Origin: Marinobacter orientalis
GTDB taxonomy: Bacteria; Pseudomonadota; Gammaproteobacteria; Pseudomonadales; Oleiphilaceae
DNA length: 64,000 nt
Reading direction: 5' to 3'
Assembly: GCF_004792665.1 (NCBI RefSeq)
Contig: NZ_SRZX01000006.1
Span: forward strand, 1-64,000
Shown here in pieces: positions 25,669 to 34,513 of the stretch (the first letter of the stretch is position 1; the number at the start of each line of letters is the position of its first letter). Made by a program: the position numbers and the translations under genes. The notes under the pieces are model-generated. The model worked only from the letters and a program-made list of their open reading frames with translations, was not told the DNA's origin and did no database searches.

Positions 25669-28600
25669 CCGAGGCGGCAACAGAAAAGGCCCGCAAGCCA
25701 AGGCGCCTGAGGAATGCCCTGCTGATTACGCTGGCAATTGTCATTCTGTTGCCCCTGCTATTGCTGGGGACACTGCTGTTGGCCCTGCGTTCGGAAACGG
25801 GAACCGCGTGGGTGATCGAGCAGATTCCCGGCCTCGATGTGCAGCAGGGCCAGGGGTCCCTGCTGGGACAATGGCAGGCACAGTCGCTGCAGTGGCAGGG
25901 TTACGGTGTCGGGCTTCAGGTAGCCGCGCCGTTTGTGGACTGGTCGCCTACCTGTCTGTTCAACAAGCAGCTGTGTCTTGAAGCCCTGCGGGCGGACACC
26001 ATTGACCTGAGTCTGCAACCGTCCGCGGATCAGCAGGATGAGCGCGGCGACGTCAGCCTGCCCGAACTTGACCTTCCACTTGGCCTGGCTGTCAGGGAGG
26101 TGAGTCTCGGCACCTTCACCCTGAACGATGGCAAGATCTGGGACCAGCTGCAGTTACGGGCCGAGGGCTCAGGATCGGACTGGCATCTGCAGAACCTCGG
26201 CTTTGTCCGTGATGATATCGGAATTGATGGGTCCGGCTGGATTGAGACGCGCGGTGACTGGCCACTGGACCTGGATGTTGACATAAGCCTGCCGCCCCCA
26301 TATGGCTCCGACTGGCAACTGGCTCTCAATCTGACCGGAAGCGCAGCGGACCTGAGAGTGCGGGGCGAAAGCACGGGCTACCTTGAGGCCACGCTGGCTG
26401 GCCGTATCGCTCCCCTGGACAGTGCGCTTCCAGCGCAGTTGACTGTTGAGTCCTCAAGTTTTGTTCCCGCCCGGGGTTTGCCCGACACCCTGGTGCTGGA
26501 GAACACGGTGGTCACTCTGAAGGGCAGTCTTGAGAACGGTTTCCGTTCCGATTCCAGAGCGTTGCTGCCCGGTACCGCCGGCGACATCGGAGTTTCGCTG
26601 AAAGGTCTGGTGACAACCGCCGGGGTCGACGATCTCGAGCTCTCCCTGTCGGGCCCGGAAACCGGCGATGCCGGGCCCGGGAAGGCCTCGGTGACAGGAA
26701 CCATGGACTGGCAGCAGGCCTTTTCCGTAGATGCCCGGTTAGCGATGGACGCATTCCCCTGGTACAGCCTGATACCGGACTTTGAACAGCCGCCTGTTTC
26801 CCTGCGCCAGTTCAACGGCGAGGTCCGTTATCAGTCCGGCGCTTATCAGGCAACTGTTGAAGCAAGCGTTAGCGGCCCTCTCGGTAATGCTGATCTGGCG
26901 GGGGAGCTGGATGGCGATATGGAGTCAGTGGATATCCGTCAGCTAAGGGTCAATACCGGCGCCGGTTTCCTGGGCGGAAAGGGTAGCGTGGCGTTTGCTG
27001 ACCGGTTGGCATGGGATGCAAGCCTGGAGCTCGACAGCTTTAATCCGGGATACTGGCTGCCGGCTCTGGAGGCCAGCCTGAATGGCGATATCAACACCAG
27101 TGGGCAGCTGGCGGAGGGTGGCACCCCATCGCTTCAGGCAGAGTGGGACCTGTCCGGAACCTGGCAGAGGAATGACGCCATCATTCGCGGTGCGCTGAAC
27201 AGCGATGCCGGAGCATGGGTAGTATCCGGCCTGGAGCTCGATGTGGGCGATAACCGGATTACCGGTGACGGCCAGTGGGGTAACGAGATTGCAGGCAGCC
27301 TGGCGCTCGATGTGCCGTCTCCGGAAACTTTTCTCCCGGGCCTGGCCGGTTCACTGAACGGCACTGCTTCGGTCTCCGGGACACCTGATCAGCCGCAGGG
27401 CAGCGTCAATGTGGCGGGTTCCGATCTGGCGTGGCAGAACGAACTGAGCCTCGCCAGGGTGGACATCAGCGCCACCCTCGGAGAGGGGTTGAGCGTGAGT
27501 GGCGATGTTGAGGCCAAGAAGCTCCGTTATGGCGGGCAGTTGCTGCAGTCTTTGACGCTGGCCTTGTCGGGTACCCGGGAAAACCACCGGCTGGAGGTCA
27601 ATGCCGTTCATGAGGAGGCCGAAGTCGGACTGGTATTCGCTGGCAATGCCTCCAGCGACTGGAGCGCCTGGCAGGGTGCGCTGGAGCAGGGGCGCATCGA
27701 TGTTCCGGAGCAGGGTCAGCAATGGATACTGGCGGAGCCGGCGGCACTGGCGTATGCCGACACCGGCAGGCTGACCTTCGGCAGCCACTGCTGGCAGTGG
27801 CAGCAGGCCTCGGTCTGTGCCGGCGAGCAGACCTTGCTACCGACCCAGGACATCGCCTATCAGATTGAGAGCTTCCCCACCACCGCGCTGTCGCCGCTGA
27901 TGCCGGAAACACTACGCTGGGATACCCTTCTCAACGCTGATATCCGCCTGACGGTGACCGAAAATGGCCCGAATGGCGAGGTGTCCGTCGATGCCGGTGC
28001 CGGCGAGTTTGAGGTTATGGTGGGGGACGATTGGCAAACTCTGGGATATGACACCTTCACCACAACTCTTGGCCTGAAACCGGACATCGCTGAGCTGAAT
28101 GTCCGGCTGAAGGGACCAGAGCTGGGTAATCTCTCGCTATCAATGGCCGTTGATCCGAATGCCAGCGAACGGGAGGTGGATGGCCGGTTCCGTATCGAGG
28201 GTCTGGATATTGCGATGGCCGGGGGCTTTGCGGGGCTCGAGGCGGTTGAGGGCGAGCTCAACGGCGAAGGTACGCTTTCCGGCCCGCTATTGAAGCCGGC
28301 GGTTAACGGTGAGATTGCCCTGACCGGGGGCCGGGTCTCGGACCCACAGCTTCCCATACCGTTGCAGGACATGGTTGTCAGCCTCGACCTGAACGGGTAT
28401 TCCGCGGATCTGTCCGGCCGCTGGCGCAGCAACGCACGCAGTACCGGTAACCTCAAGGGCACTCTGGATTGGGCATCGGAGCCTTCCGTGGAAATCAATG
28501 TGACGGGCGAACGGTTGCCGTTCAGCTACGACCCCTACGCACGCGTAGAACTGGTTCCGGATATTACCGTAACCTATGGCGGGGGTGATCTGGCGATTAC

Positions 28601-29405
28601 GGGTCGCCTGGAGGTTCCCCGTGGTGAGATTGAAGTCAGGGAATTGCCCGCCCAGGCGGTTTCAGTGTCGGAAGACGAAGTTATTGTAGGTGCGGAACAG
28701 GAAGAGCCGGCTTTGCGCTCCCTGAACATGGACGTGACCGTGGTGGTGGGCGATGACGAGGTCAGTTTCAACGGCTTTGGCGTAACCGGTAACCTGAAGG
28801 GGACCCTGCGGATCGGCAATGACATGGATACCCGGGGTGCGTTGCAACTGATTGATGGCCGCTATGAAGCCTACGGCCAGGAACTGGAGTTGCGCAGGGC
28901 CAGGCTGCAGTTTGTGGGGCCACTGACGGAACCTTACCTGGATATCGAAGCCGTTCGGCAGGTTGACACCGTAGTGGCCGGGATCCGGCTCACCGGCCCG
29001 GTCAGCGCTCCCCGGACGGAGGTGTTTTCAGAGCCGGAGATGCCCCAGACCGACGCCCTGTCCTATCTCATTCTGGGGCGGGCCCCGCAAAGCCAGGGCG
29101 ACGAAGGACAGATGAGCCGGGCTGCCATTTCCCTGGGCCTGACCCAGGCCAACAAGGTTACCCAGGGCCTTGGCGAAGAATTCGGGATACGGAATCTCAC
29201 TCTGGAAGCGGAAGGCAGCGGAGACGAATCCGCCGTGGTTGCCAGCGGCTACCTGACCGATGAGCTCAGTATCCGCTACGGCGTGGGCATCTTCGAGCCG
29301 ATCACTACCGTTGCCCTGCGTTATGATCTTGGCCGGTATTTCTACGTGGAAGCCGCCAGCGGGCTGGCCGCTTCCCTGGATATTTTTTACACGAGGGATT
29401 TCTGA
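25665..29405 (+). CDS. tamB: translocation and assembly module subunit TamB (AsmA-like bridge)
   Basis: This 1246-residue protein has one N-terminal inner-membrane anchor (about 17-41), a very long repetitive beta-rich periplasmic region typical of the bridge-like beta-taco/AsmA superfamily, and the C-terminal TamB (DUF490) domain ending in SLDIFYTRDF. It spans the periplasm to TamA and is implicated in outer-membrane protein assembly and phospholipid transport. The ATG overlaps the tamA stop, so it is translationally coupled, and the upstream open frame is ignored. Length is normal for the family. Confidence 0.95.
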   Translation: MTEAATEKARKPRRLRNALLITLAIVILLPLLLLGTLLLALRSETGTAWVIEQIPGLDVQQGQGSLLGQWQAQSLQWQGYGVGLQVAAPFVDWSPTCLFNKQLCLEALRADTIDLSLQPSADQQDERGDVSLPELDLPLGLAVREVSLGTFTLNDGKIWDQLQLRAEGSGSDWHLQNLGFVRDDIGIDGSGWIETRGDWPLDLDVDISLPPPYGSDWQLALNLTGSAADLRVRGESTGYLEATLAGRIAPLDSALPAQLTVESSSFVPARGLPDTLVLENTVVTLKGSLENGFRSDSRALLPGTAGDIGVSLKGLVTTAGVDDLELSLSGPETGDAGPGKASVTGTMDWQQAFSVDARLAMDAFPWYSLIPDFEQPPVSLRQFNGEVRYQSGAYQATVEASVSGPLGNADLAGELDGDMESVDIRQLRVNTGAGFLGGKGSVAFADRLAWDASLELDSFNPGYWLPALEASLNGDINTSGQLAEGGTPSLQAEWDLSGTWQRNDAIIRGALNSDAGAWVVSGLELDVGDNRITGDGQWGNEIAGSLALDVPSPETFLPGLAGSLNGTASVSGTPDQPQGSVNVAGSDLAWQNELSLARVDISATLGEGLSVSGDVEAKKLRYGGQLLQSLTLALSGTRENHRLEVNAVHEEAEVGLVFAGNASSDWSAWQGALEQGRIDVPEQGQQWILAEPAALAYADTGRLTFGSHCWQWQQASVCAGEQTLLPTQDIAYQIESFPTTALSPLMPETLRWDTLLNADIRLTVTENGPNGEVSVDAGAGEFEVMVGDDWQTLGYDTFTTTLGLKPDIAELNVRLKGPELGNLSLSMAVDPNASEREVDGRFRIEGLDIAMAGGFAGLEAVEGELNGEGTLSGPLLKPAVNGEIALTGGRVSDPQLPIPLQDMVVSLDLNGYSADLSGRWRSNARSTGNLKGTLDWASEPSVEINVTGERLPFSYDPYARVELVPDITVTYGGGDLAITGRLEVPRGEIEVRELPAQAVSVSEDEVIVGAEQEEPALRSLNMDVTVVVGDDEVSFNGFGVTGNLKGTLRIGNDMDTRGALQLIDGRYEAYGQELELRRARLQFVGPLTEPYLDIEAVRQVDTVVAGIRLTGPVSAPRTEVFSEPEMPQTDALSYLILGRAPQSQGDEGQMSRAAISLGLTQANKVTQGLGEEFGIRNLTLEAEGSGDESAVVASGYLTDELSIRYGVGIFEPITTVALRYDLGRYFYVEAASGLAASLDIFYTRDF

Positions 29406-29414
29406 CCGGGGCCG

Positions 29415-30101
29415 TTAATCCAGTTCAAATGTGGCACTGACCCTGGCGGTCAGTTCCCGCGGGCCTGTCGCGGACACGGTGGCAGAAGAAGCACGCATTT
29501 CCGCCATCATCGGAACCGGCGGCTGGTGGCCATTATCAATATTGATGTTGATCACCTCCCCGCATTGCCTGTCCAGTTCGTTGGCAACAAACTCGCATCT
29601 TGCCCTGGCGTCGGCAATAGCACCGGCCAGCGCCTGTTTGCGGAGGCTGCTCTCGTCGGAGTGGAAAAACTGGTGCGGGCCCACGTTATAATCCATCCCC
29701 AGCGTCTGGGCCTGCTCCAGAATCGGATTGAGCAGGGAGAGGTCATCAATGGTGAATGTCACGGTCTGTGAGGCAACTGCCACCTTTTCCGGCTCCTGGC
29801 TACGGTCCTGAACCGGAACAGATCGACTGTAGAGGTTAACAGAGGCATCGCTGTAGGCATGGAGCTGGTCACGGTAGTCGCTGATGCCATCCCGCCACTG
29901 TTCCATCTGTTCGTTCACGAGCCGGGTCGCTGTTTCCGGCAGGTTGTGTTCGGCACTCGCGGTAAACTGCAGCCTTGCGCTGTCTGGCGTATACTTTACG
30001 GAGGCCTGGCCGCTCAGGCTGACCTCCCCGGCCATTGCGCTCAGGGGAAGGATTGCCACGGCGGCAGCCGGTAGCAGATATCGTTGGGCGGTTGACAACA
30101 T
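29415..30101 (-). CDS. SIMPL-domain (DUF541) periplasmic protein
   Basis: This 228-residue protein has a signal peptide (MLSTAQRYLLPAAAVAILPLSAMAG) and a SIMPL/DUF541 domain: VSLSGQASVKYTPDSARL at the start and a C-terminal ARVSATFELD strand. Homologues such as E. coli YggE and BP26 form ring-like oligomers and are linked to oxidative stress, but no molecular function is established. It is convergent with tamB (9 bp between stops) and its start is only 12 bp from that of the small gene on the other strand. Confidence 0.85.
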   Translation of the reverse strand: MLSTAQRYLLPAAAVAILPLSAMAGEVSLSGQASVKYTPDSARLQFTASAEHNLPETATRLVNEQMEQWRDGISDYRDQLHAYSDASVNLYSRSVPVQDRSQEPEKVAVASQTVTFTIDDLSLLNPILEQAQTLGMDYNVGPHQFFHSDESSLRKQALAGAIADARARCEFVANELDRQCGEVININIDNGHQPPVPMMAEMRASSATVSATGPRELTARVSATFELD

Positions 30102-30113
30102 TGTGGAAACTCC

Positions 30114-30314
30114 ATGCTTTTACATAATAATCAGGTCAGATTGACTCCCCGCGAGCGTGACATCCTGCTCAGGCTGACCGGAAGCGATCCCCATTATGTG
30201 ACGACCCGTGACCAACTGAAAGAGTGGGCTGCGCGCCATCTGGAAGCCCTGCCGGGTGATGCCAGGGAGATACGGGAAATCAAGGCGGTGCTGCAGCGCC
30301 ACCTGCCGCTTTAA
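30114..30314 (+). CDS. small uncharacterised protein (up to 66 aa)
   Basis: A 66-residue frame from ATG 30114; an alternative TTG start at 30141 (LTPRERDILLRL) has AGG five bases upstream and gives 57 residues. It is basic and helical. The opening LTPRERDILLRL resembles the start of LuxR-type helix-turn-helix domains, but it is too short and diverged to assign. It overlaps the 3' end of the convergent amidotransferase gene by four bases. Its coding status is probable but not certain. Confidence 0.5.
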   Translation: MLLHNNQVRLTPRERDILLRLTGSDPHYVTTRDQLKEWAARHLEALPGDAREIREIKAVLQRHLPL

Positions 30315-31063
30315 TTCCCACCATCATCGCTGTTATCTGTTTCTGTCGGTTTATCCAGCCTGATCAGTTTTCTTTCTTCTGCAGCCTGGACAAAGTGTCT
30401 GAAGATGCGACGGTGGCCGCCGTGGTACAGCAGATATTCCGGGTGCCACTGAATACCCATCAGCCACTGCCCGCGGGTGTTCTCTATCGCCTGCACGAAA
30501 TGATCGTTATCCAGGGCGACCACACGGAGGTCTTTTCCCAGCCATTTGATGGTCTGACTGTGAATGCGGTTGGCGCCAATGACAGGTTGGCGCATTACCT
30601 GCCCGAGGCGGCTGCCACTGACGACACGCACCGTCTGCATGGGTAACAGCAGTGGGCGGTGGCGGGTGTTTATTCGCAGTGGTGTTACGTTCTGACATAA
30701 AGAACCGCCACGGAAAATATTGATGAGCTGGGCGCCCCTGCAGATGCCCAGCACAGGAATGTTCAGTTCCTCGGCCCGGGAAAGCAGGTAAACATCGGTT
30801 TCATCGCGGCGGGTGTCATAACGGGCTGTAACCTGCGGTGTCTGGCCATACCTGGATGGATGAACGTGGGTTCCGCCAGAGAGCACCAGACCATCCAGCA
30901 GCGATACGTCCACTTTCGCACCGGGGCGAATGAAGTGGGTGCGTGCTCCGTGCATGCGCAGGGCGAAACTGATCAGCCGGTGCGCCAGGCTGCGCCGGGC
31001 AGGCCCGCTGATTCCGATGGTGAGGCCCGGATGTTCCGGTTTTTCCGCCACGGTCTCAGACAT
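30311..31063 (-). CDS. class I glutamine amidotransferase / peptidase C26 family protein
   Basis: This 250-residue protein has the triad Cys108 (GICRGAQ), His207 and Glu209 (QWHPEY) of class I amidotransferases and is closest in layout to PuuD-type gamma-glutamyl-GABA hydrolases. Its start overlaps the amidoligase gene stop by eight bases, so the two are translationally coupled. Amidoligase plus class I amidotransferase operons are known as a conserved but uncharacterised pairing thought to make and trim or supply ammonia for amide bonds. The substrate is unknown. It contains an acidic C-terminal tail. Confidence 0.82.
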   Translation of the reverse strand: MSETVAEKPEHPGLTIGISGPARRSLAHRLISFALRMHGARTHFIRPGAKVDVSLLDGLVLSGGTHVHPSRYGQTPQVTARYDTRRDETDVYLLSRAEELNIPVLGICRGAQLINIFRGGSLCQNVTPLRINTRHRPLLLPMQTVRVVSGSRLGQVMRQPVIGANRIHSQTIKWLGKDLRVVALDNDHFVQAIENTRGQWLMGIQWHPEYLLYHGGHRRIFRHFVQAAEERKLIRLDKPTETDNSDDGGN

Positions 31064-32051
31064 AGTTCCTCGACCGTAGCCACTGGGTAGAAGTCTCGGC
31101 CCAGCTATGGGTCAGGTTGTGAAAGCTGAATTTGCGACTGTTGCGGAATGCCGTGACCAGCGCCGAAAGATCCGTCGTGTTGGCTACCAGCTGTTCCAGT
31201 ACCACCCAGTCATTCCACACTGTGGAAAAGTGCCAGAGCGGGTTGTCGATGTCGCAATCCGGCAGACGGTAATGCAGGGTAGGCCTGCTCTTTATGCGCT
31301 CGTCTTTTACGTACCTGGCAAGCAGGTTGCCGTTCAGATGTGCGAACAGCGGCAGAAGATCCAGTGCTTTGTTGCGGGTGGGGTTGTAGTGGAGATAATC
31401 CTTCATCAACTGATCCATGTCAGGATCATAGTCCGCGGCAATCAACAGATCGATGTAGGTGCTGCTCCAGGGTTCAATGTAGCTGGTCACCTTGCGGCTG
31501 AAGTCGATCTGGTGGCGTGTCTTGAGCCACTCGTACAGAGCTGCAAACACTTGCAGGTAGCGCACCAGGGTTGAGGCTTTCAGATTCGGCAGCTCCGGGT
31601 TCAGCTGCAGACCGAACGCGAAGTAGAGGGCTTCACGGCTGCCACGGGCGCCTGCTTTATGCAGCTCGTCGCATAGGGTCTCGATGCGCTCCAGTTCGGC
31701 GAACGGCATTGGCGGGCTGACAATTTCCAGCGGCACGATTTTTTCTGCTGCCGCGTCTATCACGGTCATTGCCTGCCCTCCCAGTTCCCGGACCGATTCC
31801 GGAAGGCGCGGGTCCCGGAGGTCGAGATCTTTGATAGGAGCTGAATCCAGTTCGACGACAAACGTACCAACATCGGTCGCAATTTCCGATACGTAACGCG
31901 CAACAGATTTGCCTTCTCCGCCGAGAAGCCTGGAGGAAAGTGATACAAGGTCCTGATACCCGAGGCCGGACAGTTCTATCTCGACACCAACCCGTCGTTC
32001 CTTGCCGTCATCGGTTTTCATGATGTCCGGCATACTGCATCTGTTACTCAT
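31056..32051 (-). CDS. putative amidoligase (COOH-NH2 ligase superfamily)
   Basis: This 331-residue protein opens with GVEIELSGL, the Glu-rich first strand of the glutamine-synthetase/GCS-like amidoligase fold (PF12224 type), followed by VELDSAPI, IVSPPMPF and LHYNPTRNKALDLLPLFAHL, matching the conserved metal/ATP-binding and RYxxLN-like regions of that family. These enzymes should join an amine and a carboxylate with ATP. The frame starts at GTG 32057, but ATG 32051 has GGAG at an 8-base spacing and is preferred. It is the first gene of a two-gene unit with the amidotransferase; it is divergent from lexA. Confidence 0.78.
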   Translation of the reverse strand: MSNRCSMPDIMKTDDGKERRVGVEIELSGLGYQDLVSLSSRLLGGEGKSVARYVSEIATDVGTFVVELDSAPIKDLDLRDPRLPESVRELGGQAMTVIDAAAEKIVPLEIVSPPMPFAELERIETLCDELHKAGARGSREALYFAFGLQLNPELPNLKASTLVRYLQVFAALYEWLKTRHQIDFSRKVTSYIEPWSSTYIDLLIAADYDPDMDQLMKDYLHYNPTRNKALDLLPLFAHLNGNLLARYVKDERIKSRPTLHYRLPDCDIDNPLWHFSTVWNDWVVLEQLVANTTDLSALVTAFRNSRKFSFHNLTHSWAETSTQWLRSRNYV

Positions 32052-32177
32052 TAACACGTCTCCGCAAAGGGTTAGCGTTACTCTATCACAGTGGAATGGC
32101 CCGAAAGCGACAGCCGCCGGGCAAATAGACTGGCGCGAGAAAAAATTCAGGGTACCGGCTTTACACTGGATAAAACA

Positions 32178-32211
32178 CTGTATATAGTCAAACCACTGTA
32201 TATAAAAACAG
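32178..32211 (+). promoter_or_regulatory. tandem LexA (SOS) boxes upstream of lexA
   Basis: The proximal box CTGTATATAAAAACAG (32196-32211) is a perfect CTG-N10-CAG site. A second, weaker box CTGTATATAGTCAAAC (32178-32193) lies 18 bp upstream in phase and matches in its left half only. Two adjacent operators are typical of autoregulated lexA. Confidence 0.9.
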
Positions 32212-32233
32212 CACTAACCGGGGCCAACGACTC

Positions 32234-32842
32234 ATGAAGCTGACAGCAAGGCAGACACAGGTACTGGAGATCATCCGTCGCTATGTCGACGAGACCGGAT
32301 ATCCGCCTACCCGCGCGGAGATTGCCACCGAACTCGGCTTCCGTTCAGCCAATGCTGCTGAAGAGCACCTCAGGGCACTGGCCCGAAAAGGAGCCATCGA
32401 GATGGTTCCCGGTGCCAGCCGCGGTATACGCCTGCCAGACGTCGAGGCGGACCCGGGGTTGCCGGTCATAGGTCAGGTGGCTGCTGGCAGTCCGATTCTT
32501 GCCCAGGAACACATCGAAGACCACTGCACTCTGCAGCCGGAATTCTTCTCGCCCTCGGCTGATTACCTGCTGCGTGTGCGCGGTATGAGCATGAAGGACA
32601 TTGGCATTCTGGATGGCGATCTGCTCGCAGTGCATCGGACCAGCGACGTACACAATGGCCAGATTGTGGTGGCCAGGGTCGGCGAAGAGGTGACTGTGAA
32701 GAGGTTCCGCAAGGATGGCTCGAAGGTTTACCTAGTCGCGGAGAACGAAGAGTTCGCACCCATTGAGGTAGATCTGACAGAACAGGAATTATTCATTGAA
32801 GGTCTGGGAGTGGGCGTTATCCGCCGGTCGGATCTTCACTGA
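32234..32842 (+). CDS. lexA: LexA repressor, SOS response
   Basis: This 202-residue protein has the N-terminal winged helix ([16 protein letters not shown]) and the S24 self-cleavage domain. The cleavage bond is Ala84-Gly85 (QVAAGSP), with catalytic Ser119 and Lys156; all three fall at the same numbers as in E. coli LexA. It represses SOS genes until RecA-stimulated autocleavage. It is autoregulated by the boxes at 32178-32211. sulA follows with no operator of its own, so the two form one SOS operon. Confidence 0.99.
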   Translation: MKLTARQTQVLEIIRRYVDETGYPPTRAEIATELGFRSANAAEEHLRALARKGAIEMVPGASRGIRLPDVEADPGLPVIGQVAAGSPILAQEHIEDHCTLQPEFFSPSADYLLRVRGMSMKDIGILDGDLLAVHRTSDVHNGQIVVARVGEEVTVKRFRKDGSKVYLVAENEEFAPIEVDLTEQELFIEGLGVGVIRRSDLH

Positions 32843-32927
32843 TACCCCGGGTATCCGGACATTTCAGGCAGTGCTGCGCGGTGGGTTGATCACTGCGCGA
32901 CGCAGCTCAAAGGCAGGTGAGGTTATC

Positions 32928-33416
32928 ATGGAACAACTCAGCTTTAATCAGAACCTGGCACGCTCTCAGGGAGGCCGCAGATTCGTCGGCCCGGAGGCTG
33001 CCGGTGTGAGCAGCCATGATGTGGACAGGGCGACATCTTCCCGGACACGTCCGGTACAGCCGACAGGCAACGTGACGGAAATCATCCTGCCTGAAGGGCA
33101 GGTCGAAAACTTCCAGCTGTTGCTGCCGATGCTGACCCAACTGAACCAGGAAAAGCGCTGGCTGGCGTGGATCGACCCACCCCAGAGTCTGGTCAGTAAG
33201 TGGCAGACCATGCGTGGAATTGTGGCTGGTGAGTTATTGGTCCTGCGCTCCACTGCAGACTATCCGGCCCGACAGTTGGCTGAGCGGGCGTTGAGTGCAG
33301 GCACCTGTCATGCCGTAGTGATGTGGACACATAAGCTTGGGCGCGAAGCCCTGACTTCACTGGAGCAGGCCTCAGCCCGGGGCAACAGCCACGGCGTTGT
33401 CCTGCGCCAACGTTGA
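32928..33416 (+). CDS. sulA: SOS cell-division inhibitor SulA
   Basis: This 162-residue protein has the RecA-like SulA fold: LLLPMLTQLNQEKRWLAWIDPP, then LVLRSTAD, and WTHKLGREALTSLEQA. It blocks FtsZ polymerisation during SOS. The frame is open from 32796 inside lexA, but ATG 32928 has GAGG seven bases upstream and begins the homologous region. There is no CTG-N10-CAG between lexA and sulA, so it is likely expressed from the lexA promoter, as in Pseudomonas. Removal of SulA normally depends on Lon, which is not in this window. Confidence 0.88.
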   Translation: MEQLSFNQNLARSQGGRRFVGPEAAGVSSHDVDRATSSRTRPVQPTGNVTEIILPEGQVENFQLLLPMLTQLNQEKRWLAWIDPPQSLVSKWQTMRGIVAGELLVLRSTADYPARQLAERALSAGTCHAVVMWTHKLGREALTSLEQASARGNSHGVVLRQR

Positions 33417-33469
33417 TGGCTCAGTAGCGCTGACGGTTGAGTAAAACGCCGGCCAGTAAAGCACCTGGA

Positions 33470-33730
33470 TCAGTGAAGTGTGTAGGAGGGCCGGGTTTGA
33501 TGGGCGTCTGGCTCTTCCTCTTCCCAGTCAATATCGTGGCCAACATCTCCAGCAGCCTCTATGCCGGCGGCGATCATGGCTTTGGCCACGTTCATATCCC
33601 GGTCCTGCATCATTTCCCTGGCTTCGTCTGAGAACGATATTTTTACCAGTGGTGCGCTGTCGTCGTCGATCCTGCGAAGTGCATAATCGCCATTGCTCAG
33701 TTGTACAATCTCGAAAAATGAGGGTGACAT
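33470..33730 (-). CDS. small conserved uncharacterised protein (86 aa)
   Basis: An 86-residue acidic soluble protein (MSPSFFEIVQLSNGDYALRR) with a C-terminal acidic run (DIDWEEEEPDAHQ). I believe similar proteins occur next to lexA-sulA in pseudomonads, which supports a real gene, but that is from memory of gene order. It is convergent with sulA and follows the next gene on the minus strand by 48 bp. No function is assigned. Confidence 0.7.
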   Translation of the reverse strand: MSPSFFEIVQLSNGDYALRRIDDDSAPLVKISFSDEAREMMQDRDMNVAKAMIAAGIEAAGDVGHDIDWEEEEPDAHQTRPSYTLH

Positions 33731-33778
33731 TCAGTTAGCCTTTCAGTTCATTCCCCCTGATTCTGACATGCCGTGGCA

Positions 33779-34255
33779 TCACCACTCGCTATGTCGTTCC
33801 TCAAGGGTATCGGTAAAATGTTTGATCGCACTCAGGGTTTGCTTGAGAGCCTCTTTCGACCTGTCCGGGCCGGTATCTGCAGACACGGCGATCACGTTTT
33901 CGTCACTCACGGTTTTCCTGGCCACCGGCGGGTTGCCCTGATGCCGCTCCAGTTGCTCAAGATGGTTCCACCAGCTCCCGGTATCCATGGCCAGCACGTT
34001 CAGTTCTGCGGTTTCCGGAATGTCATCCCCGAGCAGTTCCGTCAAAGCCGTCAGGTTGCCAGGCTGCCCCTCCTTGTCCTGGTACATTCTTGCGATCATC
34101 ACCAGAATCAGTTTCCGCGCCCGCAACGCAAGCTCAACGGCGCCCTGGGTCAGGGCTTCACGCATCGGAACAGGGTCGTTCCCATCCAGATGCTCCAGGA
34201 GGGTCCTGGCAAGGAAGATCTTCTGGGAAACCAGTGAGTGCCACGGTGACGCCAT
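33779..34255 (-). CDS. conserved uncharacterised protein (DUF6586-like)
   Basis: A 158-residue helical, soluble protein beginning MASPWHSLVSQKIFLARTLL. Its pattern of an N-terminal helical hairpin, a central ALRARKLILVMIARMYQ helix and a Lys/Glu-rich C-terminal helix resembles a small gammaproteobacterial family of unknown function found near lexA-topA in Pseudomonas. The family name is tentative. Probably cotranscribed with the 86-residue gene downstream. Confidence 0.65.
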   Translation of the reverse strand: MASPWHSLVSQKIFLARTLLEHLDGNDPVPMREALTQGAVELALRARKLILVMIARMYQDKEGQPGNLTALTELLGDDIPETAELNVLAMDTGSWWNHLEQLERHQGNPPVARKTVSDENVIAVSADTGPDRSKEALKQTLSAIKHFTDTLEERHSEW

Positions 34256-34382
34256 GGAAATACCTTTAGGTGGTGTCTTTGTCGCGCGATGAATTAACTG
34301 CCAATGATAACATTTCCGGATGTGAATTTCCTCCTTCCTGTTAATCCGCGGGCCTTTGACAAGAAACTACAAAGATTCACTT

Positions 34383-34396
34383 GAAACGGTCGTTTG
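34383..34396 (+). promoter_or_regulatory. PsrA-like operator upstream of the DUF1329 gene
   Basis: GAAACGGTCGTTTG fits the PsrA consensus of G/CAAAC, 2-4 bases, GTTTG/C, with AAACG/CGTTT as inverted arms. It lies about 118 bp before the DUF1329 start. PsrA is the fatty-acid-responsive repressor/activator of pseudomonads; psrA itself is not in the window. Confidence 0.5.
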
Positions 34397-34513
34397 AATT
34401 TGGCAAAAAGGCGCTCGTTTTTAGTAACTTATGATCGCCCGGCTTTGGCTTCCCGTTAACCGGACGCCGTCAGGGCAGGGCATCCGGATCAGTTTCAGTG
34501 GAGGTGGAAGGGA

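Noticed and set aside
32843..32927. Separate LexA box before sulA
   Set aside because: No CTG-N10-CAG is present in the lexA-sulA spacer; sulA is better explained by the lexA promoter.
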